Shown: piece by piece, positions 8,407 through 16,030 of the stretch
Layout: each line of letters begins with the position of its first letter
How positions within the stretch are numbered: position 1 is the first letter of the stretch
NCBI GenBank assembly: GCA_946627685.1
Contig: CAMOVV010000003.1
Span: forward strand, 1 to 19,300
Direction of reading: 5' to 3'
DNA length: 19,300 nucleotides
Source of the DNA: an uncultured Bacteroidales bacterium
GTDB lineage: Bacteria > Bacteroidota > Bacteroidia > Bacteroidales > UBA932
The notes under the pieces: generated by a model
Told to the model about the DNA's origin: nothing
Database searches by the model: none
Seen by the model: only the letters and a program-made list of their open reading frames with translations
Made by a program: the position numbers and the translations under genes

Positions 8407-10893
8407 ATGAAAAGATTCCTGCTTCCGGCCATAGCCATCCTGCTTGCCTTCACCTTGCAGGCCAAAGACAAAAAAACAACGACTGAACCTGTTTCAATCC
8501 AGGAGTTCGGCGTCTTGCCCGGCAATTCACCGGAAGTGAACCGGGTCAACCTCCAGAAAGCCATCGACTGGGCCGCGGCCGCCGGCAAGGCCCTTTATGT
8601 GACCCCGGTGGAGGGAGGCTATCCGGTCGCTACGGGAATCCTCCTCAGGCGCAACGTCTCCCTTGAAGGAGCGCACGGCCCCACCGGCCGCGGAACCCGC
8701 CATCCCGAAAGGAAGGAACCCACAGGCTCCGTATTCCTGATAAAAGATACGGCCCATCCGTTCATAACTGTGGAATCCGCCACCAGAATCCAGGGAATCC
8801 AGTTCTACTATCCCGACCAGGCATACAACGACCCGGCGGCGATAATCCCTTACAAGCCAACGATTCAGATGTCGCACGACGTCCGGGTCGTGGAAGGAGT
8901 CACCCTCAACAACCTGACCTTCTACGGGGAATACATGGCCATGGACTTCCGCGCCGCCCAGGGGCAATTCTGCGAACAGATTCTTTTCGAGCACTGCTAC
9001 GGCTACCCCCTCGGCGGCGAGTTCATCGCGATTGACCGCTGCTATGACATTCCGAGGATTCTCCACTGCCATGTCAACCCTTCGAACATGAGGGAATTTG
9101 ACAGGAGCTTCAGCGTCAAGGTGGTCGATGCCGTCGTAGCGAAAAAGACCTTCACCTACTGGATTGACCACACCGACAACGCCCAGATGATGGACCTCTT
9201 CACCTTCGGAGCCTATGGGGGCATTTATCTCGGGGGTGAATCGTACGGCCAGCTGACGAACTTCAACCTGGACTGCGTCGCAATCGGCCTGTATAAAAAA
9301 GGCAACAACAGTTTCAACCGCAACTGGCAGATAGCCCAGGGGTCGATTATCGCGAATATCGGGGACGACGTGGAGGACATCCATCCCATCGTGATAGAGG
9401 GCGGCGGCCACACGGCCCTGACCAACGTGGAGTGCTTCTCCGGCAAGAACGGGGCCCTCACCGCCTACGGAAAGAGCTACGATTACATGAAGGTCATCGG
9501 GGATGCGAAGGCAACGGTTTCCGTCTTCGGGAGCCGCATGAGGAACTATGTCTCCGACCACCCGTTCACCATCATGAATCCCAGGGCCCATGTGCGGGCC
9601 GTCGCCTGCGTGGACAAGAACGAGGAGTTCTTCGATTTCGACAGCCGGGAAGGCACCGCCCAGTCAAGGAAGGAGCTGGCCCGGGAAATCCTTTCCGACC
9701 CGGTAACGGCTGAAGTAGAGGCGCTTGCAAGAAAGCTGGTCCGGACCGGTTTCAACGCGGGCTCCGGGTATGACGAAGTCTGGATAAGGGACTTCAACAC
9801 CTTCATCGAGCTCGCCATAGAGGAGATGCCGGACGAGAAAATCAGGGAAAACCTGCTTCCGTTCTTCCGCTTCCAGGGAGAAGACGGCAACATTCCCGAC
9901 GGTTTCGTTCCGAAGGAAAAGGCCCGGCTGGACTACAAATACATTTCCTCGGATCTCGAGCCCCGGTACCTCGCCCACAAGAACACCGTCGAGACCGACC
10001 AGGAATCTTCCCTGATCCTGGCGGTTTCGAAATATGTCACAAAGACGGGAAACAAGGATTTCCTGAAGACAGAGATTGGCGGAATCACCATTGACAGGCG
10101 GCTCCGGATGGCGATGCAGTTCCTGATGGAACACCGTTACAACGAGAAATACGGCCTCCTGTGGGGGGCTACGACGGCCGACTGGGGCGATGTCCAGCCG
10201 GAGCATGAATGGGGTGTTTTCATAAACGACAACAGCCATTTCTGCATCGATATCTACGACAACGCCCTCTTTATCTCCGCGATTGACGCCTACCTCCGCA
10301 TCACCGGAGACAAGGAAGCGGTCCCGCATTGGAAAAATGTACGGGAAACCCTCGCCGACAACGTGCGTAAACACCTATGGGACAAAGAGAACCAGAAATT
10401 CATCCCCCATATTTACCTCTCCGGCTCCCCCTTCCCCGCCGATTTCGACGAGAACCGCATTTTCTATCACGGAGGAACGGGAGTGGCGATGGAGGCGGGC
10501 CTTCTCAGCCTCGAGGAAATCCGCGCCGTCAACGAAACCATGCTCCGCAACATGGAGGCGGCAGGAGCCACTTCAATAGGAATCACCCAGTACCCGGCCT
10601 ATCCTGACGGCTTTTTCAAGAACCCGATAATGAAGGCATATTCCTACCAGAACGGAGGAGACTGGACCTGGTACGGCGGACGCATCATCACACAGCTTGT
10701 ACGTCACGGATTCGTGCGGGAAGCCTGGGACGAGGCCGCTCCCATGTTCTCGAGGGTCGCGAAGACCAAGACTTTCAACGAGTGGTACGACCTGTCCGGA
10801 AAGCCCATGGGTTCAGGGACATACCGCGGTGAGGCCGGCGTCCTCTTCTCGATGATACAGGCTTTCCGCTCATGGGCCGAAGCAAATAAATAA
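8407..10893 (+). CDS. Two-domain enzyme: beta-helix fused to an (alpha/alpha)6-type glycosidase-like domain
   Basis: This 828-residue protein has a cleavable signal peptide ending near LQA-KD and no lipobox, so it is predicted periplasmic or secreted, unlike its lipoprotein twin upstream. Residues about 28-410 are a beta-helix paralogous to the preceding gene (both contain SIQEFGVLPGN, GAHGPTGRGTR, RCYDIPRILHCHVNP). Residues about 425-828 are helical, with VWIRD (Asp462), VETDQESSLILAV, TADWGDVQPEHEWG (Asp592, Asp595), DIYDNALFISAIDAYLRITG, and a late FNEWYD (Glu792) followed by YRGEAGVL. This pattern belongs to six-hairpin glycosidases (the superfamily with GH15, GH37, GH63, GH125 and debranching enzymes). 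GH125 alpha-1,6-mannosidases would suit the context, but their motifs are not clearly present. The acid and base residues named are candidates only. Spacing to the upstream gene is 6 bases. Confidence 0.78.
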   Translation: MKRFLLPAIAILLAFTLQAKDKKTTTEPVSIQEFGVLPGNSPEVNRVNLQKAIDWAAAAGKALYVTPVEGGYPVATGILLRRNVSLEGAHGPTGRGTRHPERKEPTGSVFLIKDTAHPFITVESATRIQGIQFYYPDQAYNDPAAIIPYKPTIQMSHDVRVVEGVTLNNLTFYGEYMAMDFRAAQGQFCEQILFEHCYGYPLGGEFIAIDRCYDIPRILHCHVNPSNMREFDRSFSVKVVDAVVAKKTFTYWIDHTDNAQMMDLFTFGAYGGIYLGGESYGQLTNFNLDCVAIGLYKKGNNSFNRNWQIAQGSIIANIGDDVEDIHPIVIEGGGHTALTNVECFSGKNGALTAYGKSYDYMKVIGDAKATVSVFGSRMRNYVSDHPFTIMNPRAHVRAVACVDKNEEFFDFDSREGTAQSRKELAREILSDPVTAEVEALARKLVRTGFNAGSGYDEVWIRDFNTFIELAIEEMPDEKIRENLLPFFRFQGEDGNIPDGFVPKEKARLDYKYISSDLEPRYLAHKNTVETDQESSLILAVSKYVTKTGNKDFLKTEIGGITIDRRLRMAMQFLMEHRYNEKYGLLWGATTADWGDVQPEHEWGVFINDNSHFCIDIYDNALFISAIDAYLRITGDKEAVPHWKNVRETLADNVRKHLWDKENQKFIPHIYLSGSPFPADFDENRIFYHGGTGVAMEAGLLSLEEIRAVNETMLRNMEAAGATSIGITQYPAYPDGFFKNPIMKAYSYQNGGDWTWYGGRIITQLVRHGFVREAWDEAAPMFSRVAKTKTFNEWYDLSGKPMGSGTYRGEAGVLFSMIQAFRSWAEANK

Positions 10894-10906
10894 CAGATAT
10901 TCCGCG

Positions 10907-10932
10907 CTGCAATCCTCGCACGGTAATTGCAG
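10907..10932 (+). other. Hairpin in the operon's widest spacer (10894-10973)
   Basis: CTGCAAT (10907-10913) and ATTGCAG (10926-10932) form a perfect 7-bp inverted repeat with a 12-base loop, in the 80-base gap between the beta-helix/hydrolase gene and the GH-A pair. No T-run follows, so it is not a standard intrinsic terminator. It could be an mRNA stability or processing element, or chance. The rest of the gap is AT-rich near the next start, and no clear TAnnTTTG promoter box is seen there. Confidence 0.35.
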
Positions 10933-10973
10933 GCTTACTTAATGCCATTTCATAAAAAAGACGATACAACAAC

Positions 10974-12380
10974 ATGAAAATCTTCAGATTCATCCTGACG
11001 GGGATTGTCTCCCTCTCACTTATTGCAGGCTGCGGCGGGACCGCAGGAAAAGACAATCCGGGCACCGGCAACGGCTCGGGTTCAGGCTCCGGTTCAGGCT
11101 CGGGTTCAGGCTCCGGAAACACGGAACTTGGGATGGGAGATTATCCCGACCCTGGAATCGACCCGAACCCCATCGTGGACTACACGAAATGGTCCATCCA
11201 CGACGGGAAATTCTACCTTGACGGAAAATGGAAGTTCCTCAAAATCGGCAAACCCCTCATAAATTACGCCGATGCCGCCGCAGTCGATGACCTCATTTCC
11301 AAACTCGATGTCATCAGGAAAAAGCACTACAATGCCATTGAGATGAACTGCTACTGGCATCATTTCGACCCGGACGGAGACGGAGTCGTCAGTTCCGCGG
11401 TCGTCTCCGGCCTGAACAGGCTCATCAACGCGATTTACCAGAAGGGAATGTACCCCTGCCTGTCCGTTGAAACCTACGCGGTGGGCGGAGGCCAGATTCC
11501 CGACGGATTCTGGAGCCGCTACCCCGATGCGGAAGCCATCGACAGCAACGGGCAGAAAGTCTCAGACACCGAATACGGCTTCGGGAGCAAAGTGATTTCC
11601 ATTTTCCACGAAGGATATCGGAAAACCGTCCACAACTACATCAAAAGCCTTGCTTCCCAGATAGATACGCGAAAGATTCTATGGTTCGAGACCACGGTTG
11701 AACCGCAGTACATGGGAACGATATCCCTCAGCTATGACGCCTCCGCCCGCGCGGAGTACGCCAAATGGAGGGAGGCGAACAACATTACCGACGCCGCCTC
11801 GCAAATGCCTGAAACCTTCCCCATCCCGGCGTCATTCGTCAACAACGCCACCTGGAACAAATTCCGGGCGCAGTTCCTTGCCAAATGGGTCAACGAAGAT
11901 GCGGCGGCCTACAGGTCCGTCGCCGGAGAAAATGCCTACGTGGCAGTCGATTACCTGGATGCGACGGAATCTTCCATGCAGAACAGGGACGGCAACCCTA
12001 TCGAATTCCTGACTGCGCTGACCTGCCCGAACATTATCCAGGTCAACTGGCATTTCACCAACGGGGGGCCCAACCAGAAAGCCTACGACAGGGTTTACCA
12101 GGTCAAGAACGCAACCAAACGGGACTGGGCGGTCAGCGAGCACATGACCCTCAACGGAAGCGACTATAATTTCGCCTCTTCCGTCATCGACAAGCTCCTG
12201 CTGAACACCCTCAACCAGGGCACGAGGCTGGGATGGGAGTTCGTCAACATCCTGCCTAATTCAAACGACAATTTCTGCCTGTACAAGAGCGACTACTCCC
12301 CGAAGTCCTCAATGAAGAGGGTTGACGACTACTGGGGTTACTGGATGCACATGGTGGAAGAAATTGAGTCTCAGCACTGA
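10974..12380 (+). CDS. Clan GH-A-like TIM-barrel glycosidase lipoprotein, copy 1
   Basis: This 468-residue protein has a lipoprotein signal (LIAGC), then a Gly/Ser linker (GSGSGS type) that should hold the catalytic domain away from the membrane. The domain starts at YPDPGIDPNPIVDYTKWS and has features of retaining TIM-barrel hydrolases: FYLDGKWKFLKI (a beta-galactosidase-like 'F-x-x-D-G-K' opening), ETTVEPQYMG with Glu243 as candidate acid/base, and AVSEHMTLNGSDY with Glu389 as candidate nucleophile. The spacing of about 146 residues suits strands 4 and 7 of clan GH-A. I cannot place it in a numbered GH family. It is clearly paralogous to the next gene, with which it shares a TGATG stop/start overlap, so the pair is likely translated together. 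The function, a glycosidase of unknown specificity, is inferred. Confidence 0.72.
   Translation: MKIFRFILTGIVSLSLIAGCGGTAGKDNPGTGNGSGSGSGSGSGSGSGNTELGMGDYPDPGIDPNPIVDYTKWSIHDGKFYLDGKWKFLKIGKPLINYADAAAVDDLISKLDVIRKKHYNAIEMNCYWHHFDPDGDGVVSSAVVSGLNRLINAIYQKGMYPCLSVETYAVGGGQIPDGFWSRYPDAEAIDSNGQKVSDTEYGFGSKVISIFHEGYRKTVHNYIKSLASQIDTRKILWFETTVEPQYMGTISLSYDASARAEYAKWREANNITDAASQMPETFPIPASFVNNATWNKFRAQFLAKWVNEDAAAYRSVAGENAYVAVDYLDATESSMQNRDGNPIEFLTALTCPNIIQVNWHFTNGGPNQKAYDRVYQVKNATKRDWAVSEHMTLNGSDYNFASSVIDKLLLNTLNQGTRLGWEFVNILPNSNDNFCLYKSDYSPKSSMKRVDDYWGYWMHMVEEIESQH
11073..11117 (+). repeat. 12-bp tandem repeat encoding a Gly-Ser linker
   Basis: About 3.75 units of GGCTC(G/C)GGTTCA occur back to back just after the lipoprotein signal of the first GH-A-like gene and encode repeated Gly-Ser-Gly-Ser. 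The unit length is a multiple of three, so slippage would lengthen or shorten the linker without a frameshift. The paralogous gene has no such repeat and uses a short Lys/Pro/Asp-rich linker. Confidence 0.85.
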
Positions 12381-13750
12381 TGAAGATGGCAAGAAGAATC
12401 CTCCAGGCGCTGATGCTGGCACTGTTCCTTCTTCCCTCCTGCGGGGGAAGCGGAGGGGAGGATGTTCCCGCGCCCAAGGATGAACCCAAGTCCAAATCCG
12501 ACTATCCCGACCCGGGAATCGAGAAGAACCCCATCGTGGACTACACCAAATGGTCCATCCACGACGGGAAATTCTACCTGGACGGGAAATGGAAGTTCCT
12601 GAAAATAGCCAAGCCCCTCACAATCACGAGCAATCCCCCTGAAGCCCAGGAGATTATCGACGAGCTGGACGACATGCTAAAATACCACTACAACACCGTG
12701 GAAATCTGCTGCTCGTGGGACTGGTACGACACGGACGGGGACGGGCACCTGGACAAATCGACGGAGCCTCTCAGGAAAGTCGTGGACGCTGTCTATGCCA
12801 AGGGAATGTACCCCTGCATCAATCTCGGCAACTACTCCGTAGGAGGCAACAGCGTCCCCGAAGGGTTCTGGTCCTCGCACGGGGATGAAATATATGCCGT
12901 GGACCGCAACGGAAACCCGGTGACGGACACCGAATACGGCTTCGGCAGCAAGGTCGTTTCCCTCTTCAACGAGGACTACCTCAAGGCCAGCCGGCAGTAT
13001 ATCCGGGAAATCGCCCAGGCCCTGGATTTGAAAAAGGTGCTTTACGTGGAAACGACGGTGGAGCCCCAGTACATGGGCGCCATAGCGCTGGACTACAGCG
13101 AAAACGCAAGGAAGGCCTACAATGAATGGAGGAAACGTAACGGCATCAGCGACCCTTCCTCCGAAATGCCTGAGACCTTCCCCATTCCCGACTCTTTCGT
13201 TCAGAACAAGACCTGGAACAGGTTCAGGGCCTGGTATCTGGCCGAATGGGTGAACGGAGACGCCGCCGCTTGGCGTTCCGTGGCCGGGGAAAAGGCCTAT
13301 GTGGCAGTCGATTATCTTGAAACCGACGGAGCCGAAATGTATCTGAGGAACGGAGACAGCGATGAATTTCTGAGAAACCTGACCTGCGCCGACATCCTCC
13401 AGGTCAACTGGCACTGGAAATTCACGGCCTCCGCCCCTAACAAGGCCGCGTACGACCGCGTTTATAGAATCATGAAGGAAACCGGAAGGGACTGGGCCGT
13501 AAGCGAGCACATGACCATGAACGGGAGCGACTACGGTTTTGCGGAAGCGACCCTGGACAGAATACTTGAGAATACGCTCCGCAGCGGCACCCGTTTCGGC
13601 TGGGAGTTCACGAACTACCGGTACTCCACGACCGACAGCTTCACCCTCTATGACTCGCAAGGAAAGCCGAAGAGAGCGATGCGGGCCGTCGATAACTACT
13701 GGGGATACTGGCTGCACAGAATTGAAGAAATCGAGAAAGAATCTCTCTGA
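12380..13750 (+). CDS. Clan GH-A-like TIM-barrel glycosidase lipoprotein, copy 2
   Basis: This 456-residue protein is a tandem paralogue of the preceding gene. Its ATG (12380) overlaps the upstream TGA by one base, which fixes the start and indicates translational coupling. It has a lipobox LLPSC near residue 21 and a short linker (DVPAPKDEPKSK). The catalytic domain again opens YPDPGI..NPIVDYTKWS and keeps TTVEPQYMG (Glu228) and AVSEHMTMNGSDY (Glu376), the candidate acid/base and nucleophile. The region between the landmarks differs more (SCSWDWYDTDGDGHLDK-type loop versus YWHHFDPDGDGVV in copy 1), including a DxDGDGxxD stretch that resembles a calcium-binding loop in both. Loop differences may mean different subsites. 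The specific family and substrate are unknown. Confidence 0.72.
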   Translation: MKMARRILQALMLALFLLPSCGGSGGEDVPAPKDEPKSKSDYPDPGIEKNPIVDYTKWSIHDGKFYLDGKWKFLKIAKPLTITSNPPEAQEIIDELDDMLKYHYNTVEICCSWDWYDTDGDGHLDKSTEPLRKVVDAVYAKGMYPCINLGNYSVGGNSVPEGFWSSHGDEIYAVDRNGNPVTDTEYGFGSKVVSLFNEDYLKASRQYIREIAQALDLKKVLYVETTVEPQYMGAIALDYSENARKAYNEWRKRNGISDPSSEMPETFPIPDSFVQNKTWNRFRAWYLAEWVNGDAAAWRSVAGEKAYVAVDYLETDGAEMYLRNGDSDEFLRNLTCADILQVNWHWKFTASAPNKAAYDRVYRIMKETGRDWAVSEHMTMNGSDYGFAEATLDRILENTLRSGTRFGWEFTNYRYSTTDSFTLYDSQGKPKRAMRAVDNYWGYWLHRIEEIEKESL

Positions 13751-13757
13751 AAAATAA

Positions 13758-14975
13758 ATGGAAATGAAAAAAGCAGTGATGTACGGCGGCGGCAATATCG
13801 GCCGCGGATTCATCGGAGCCCTGATGAGCCGTTCAGGGTATGAGGTTACATTCATCGACGTGGCCGAGGCCGTGGTGACAAGGCTTTCGACCGAGCATCA
13901 CTATCCGGTGAGAATCGTGTCCAACGAGGGCAACGAAGACCTTCTGATAGAGAATGTTACCGCCGTGAACGGAAACGACGCCGAAGCGGCTTCCGAGGCA
14001 ATCGCGCAGTGCGACCTCATGGCCACCGCGGTGGGAGCCAGGATACTCAAGTTCATAATCCCCAACATTGTAGCCGGACTGAGAAAAAGATGGGCCTCCG
14101 GGGGAGGACCGCTGAACATAATAATATGCGAGAACCTCAACGACGCCAACAAGGTTGTTGAAGGAATGATCAAGGATCAGCTCTCGCAGGAGGAAAAAGC
14201 CGTCTTCGACAGGAGCGTCGGCCTCGTGGAGGCGTCCATCGGAAGGATGGTGCCCGTGCAGACCGATGAGATGAAAGACGGCGAGCCGCTCAGGGTCTGT
14301 GTCGAGAGATACGGCTTCCTCCCTGTGGACAAGGCTGCATTCAAGGGAGAAATCCCGGCTATAAAGGATATGGTGCCCTTTGAGCCTTTCGATTTCTTCG
14401 TCAAGCGCAAGCTCTTCATCCACAACATGGGACATGCGGTCACGGCCTACCTCGGAGGCCTTGTGGGGTGCCGGTACATCTTTGAAGCGATTGACATTCC
14501 GGACATCAGGATTATCGCCCAGAACGCCATGCTGGAAAGCGCCCTGGCCCTCAGCCGTCACTACGGAGTAGCCCTCGGGGACCTTCAGATGCACATCAGC
14601 GACCTTCTGGGACGCTTCACCAACGCGGCCCTGAAAGACACCTGCGAAAGAGTCGGCGGCGACCCCGCCCGCAAACTGGGACCGGACGACAGGCTGATAG
14701 GCTCTTCGCTGATGGCAATCAAGGAGGGCGTTACCCCGGCGTACATCTGCGTGGGGGCCGCAGCCGCCCTGAAACGCTATCTGGACGAGGCCGGCGAGGA
14801 GCAGGGCGAAGAAGCGGCCGGAAAAGTCCTTGCCGAAGTCAGCAGACTCGAGGACGCTTCCCTTGCCGGAACAATCATGGATTATTACAAGATGATACTG
14901 TCGGGGGCGACCCTGAAAGACCTCAGGAACGCGGCTGACAAGGCCAAGGCCGCCAGCCTGAAGGGAATCATCTGA
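13758..14975 (+). CDS. MtlD-like mannitol-1-phosphate 5-dehydrogenase family protein
   Basis: This 405-residue cytoplasmic oxidoreductase belongs to the polyol-specific long-chain dehydrogenases. MYGGGNIGRGFIG is the N-terminal NAD-binding Rossmann loop and closely matches the MtlD version. FVKRKLFIHNMGHAVTAYLG contains the family's catalytic set Lys218, Asn223 and His226 in the correct spacing (K-x4-N-x2-H). LGRFTNAALKDTCERVG and RKLGPDDRLI match the C-terminal part of MtlD. MtlD interconverts mannitol-1-phosphate and fructose-6-phosphate; the exact substrate here could differ. It follows the GH-A pair by 7 bases and is the last gene of the unit. ATG 13758 gives MEMKK, while ATG 13764 would start MKKAVMYGGG and is equally plausible. 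No signal peptide is present, consistent with intracellular use of released sugar. Confidence 0.87.
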   Translation: MEMKKAVMYGGGNIGRGFIGALMSRSGYEVTFIDVAEAVVTRLSTEHHYPVRIVSNEGNEDLLIENVTAVNGNDAEAASEAIAQCDLMATAVGARILKFIIPNIVAGLRKRWASGGGPLNIIICENLNDANKVVEGMIKDQLSQEEKAVFDRSVGLVEASIGRMVPVQTDEMKDGEPLRVCVERYGFLPVDKAAFKGEIPAIKDMVPFEPFDFFVKRKLFIHNMGHAVTAYLGGLVGCRYIFEAIDIPDIRIIAQNAMLESALALSRHYGVALGDLQMHISDLLGRFTNAALKDTCERVGGDPARKLGPDDRLIGSSLMAIKEGVTPAYICVGAAAALKRYLDEAGEEQGEEAAGKVLAEVSRLEDASLAGTIMDYYKMILSGATLKDLRNAADKAKAASLKGII

Positions 14976-14993
14976 CACCCTCCCTTCGGAGAA

Positions 14994-15968
14994 CTATCCT
15001 ATGTACCTTGCCTGGAAAAGATACCTCCCGGCAAGGTTTTTTTCTCCTCTGATCCTCATCAGGAGAAGGCTGAAGGCCTTGCGCGCCATTTCCTGAATCG
15101 GCTGCTCGACATACCGGATATCAAAGTCCAGGCTCCGGTACGGGCTGATATCGTCGAAACAGAGCAGGCACATGTCTTTCCGTAACGAGACCCCGGTGTG
15201 GGAGGCGCAGGACATCGCCCTCGTGAAAATCCTCTGGGAGGTGAAATAGACGGCGTCACAGTCCTCGAACTCCTTTATCATAGACTCGATTTCAGAATCC
15301 TCATGGAGGAACCTTATCCTCCTCTCCCGAATCTTGTCCGCCGCCCCGGCCTCCGTCAGGACATCCTTGTAGGCCCTGATTCTCTCGTTAAGCGGGGGGA
15401 TATCCAGGTCCAGGGTCACCACGCCGATATTCCGCAGGCCGGCGGCGACGAGGTTCTCCACCGCCTGGCGGGAAGCCTCATAATTGTCAACCCCCACATA
15501 GTCCACATCGAGCACCGGACACTCCCTGTCAACGGTGACCACGGGGATGCCGTGTTCCTTTATCTCCGTAATGCTTCTTCCCCCTTCCGGCGGAGGAACC
15601 GCGATGATTCCGTCCACCTTCTTGCTCATGAGCATTCCCACCATCCTGTCGAATTCGTCGATATTCTCGTTGCTGTTGATGGTAAGCACGAGATATCCGG
15701 CTTTTTTCGCCTCTTCCTGGATGTGGAAGGTGAGGCGGCCGAAGAAATCGTTGGAAATGTCAGTAACGATGACGCTGATAATCCTGGACTCGCCGGTGCG
15801 GAGGCTCCTCGCAAGGTCGTTGACGTGGTAGTTGAGCTCCCCGGCAACCCTGAGGACCTCTTTCTGGACGGCGGAGCTCACCTTGCCTACGGCTTTCCCG
15901 CTGAGAACGAGGGAAACCGTGCTCCTGGAGACGCCCAACCTGTCGGCTATGTCCTGCATTGAAACCAT
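14994..15968 (-). CDS. LacI-family transcriptional regulator
   Basis: This DNA-binding repressor or activator of about 325 residues has an N-terminal helix-turn-helix (MQDIADRLGVSRSTVSLVLS), a hinge (LNYHVNDLARSLRTGE), and a periplasmic-binding-protein-like sensor domain (IISVIVTDISNDFFGRL, VDGIIAVPP, VDYVGVDNYEASRQA, CLLCFDDI). The frame is open back to GTG 15974, with ATGs at 15968 and 15959. ATG 15968 gives MVSMQDIA, the usual spacing before the HTH, and is preferred. It is divergent from a GH92 gene and convergent with the main unit, so it probably controls the GH92 and possibly the susC-led unit in response to a sugar or sugar phosphate (inference). It is a local regulator of a kind different from the hybrid two-component and sigma/anti-sigma systems common in PULs. 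Confidence 0.92.
   Translation of the reverse strand: MVSMQDIADRLGVSRSTVSLVLSGKAVGKVSSAVQKEVLRVAGELNYHVNDLARSLRTGESRIISVIVTDISNDFFGRLTFHIQEEAKKAGYLVLTINSNENIDEFDRMVGMLMSKKVDGIIAVPPPEGGRSITEIKEHGIPVVTVDRECPVLDVDYVGVDNYEASRQAVENLVAAGLRNIGVVTLDLDIPPLNERIRAYKDVLTEAGAADKIRERRIRFLHEDSEIESMIKEFEDCDAVYFTSQRIFTRAMSCASHTGVSLRKDMCLLCFDDISPYRSLDFDIRYVEQPIQEMARKAFSLLLMRIRGEKNLAGRYLFQARYIG
15006..15043 (+). terminator. Rho-independent terminator for the + strand unit, inside the 3' end of lacI
   Basis: CCTTGCC (15006-15012) pairs with GGCAAGG (15030-15036), extendable by one A-T pair, and is followed at once by seven T's (15037-15043). It lies 31 bases after the MtlD-like stop codon, in the orientation needed to end that transcript. 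It sits within the antisense side of the last codons of the convergent regulator gene, so the two 3' ends overlap. Confidence 0.75.
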
Positions 15969-15973
15969 TGACA

Positions 15974-15981
15974 CAAATATA
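15974..15981 (-). promoter_or_regulatory. Candidate Bacteroidota -7 box for lacI
   Basis: On the minus strand the sequence reads TATATTTG, an exact match to TAnnTTTG, directly before the regulator start and after an A/T tract (15983-15990). Transcription would begin near 15966-15969, practically on ATG 15968, implying a leaderless or very short-leader mRNA. No good -33 TTTG lies at the expected distance, so the call is tentative. Confidence 0.4.
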
Positions 15982-15995
15982 TAAAAAAAATGAAG

Positions 15996-16003
15996 TAAAT
16001 TTG
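15996..16003 (+). promoter_or_regulatory. Candidate Bacteroidota -7 box for the GH92 gene
   Basis: TAAATTTG matches TAnnTTTG exactly and would put the transcript start about 20 bases before ATG 16031. The nearest upstream TTG (15968-15970) is somewhat farther than the usual -33 spacing. The box lies between TGAAGT (15991-15996) and ACTTCA (16025-16030), a 6-bp inverted repeat that could be part of an operator but may be chance. Confidence 0.45.
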
Positions 16004-16030
16004 CCTATACCAAACAATAACCTGACTTCA

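Noticed and set aside
15198..15962. 254-codon open frame on the + strand opposite lacI
   Set aside because: The minus strand encodes a complete LacI protein with helix-turn-helix and sensor domain; the opposite frame shows no motif.
15959..16030. Upstream extension of the GH92 frame
   Set aside because: It adds 24 hydrophilic residues before a perfect lipoprotein signal and overlaps lacI and both candidate promoters; ATG 16031 is the better start.
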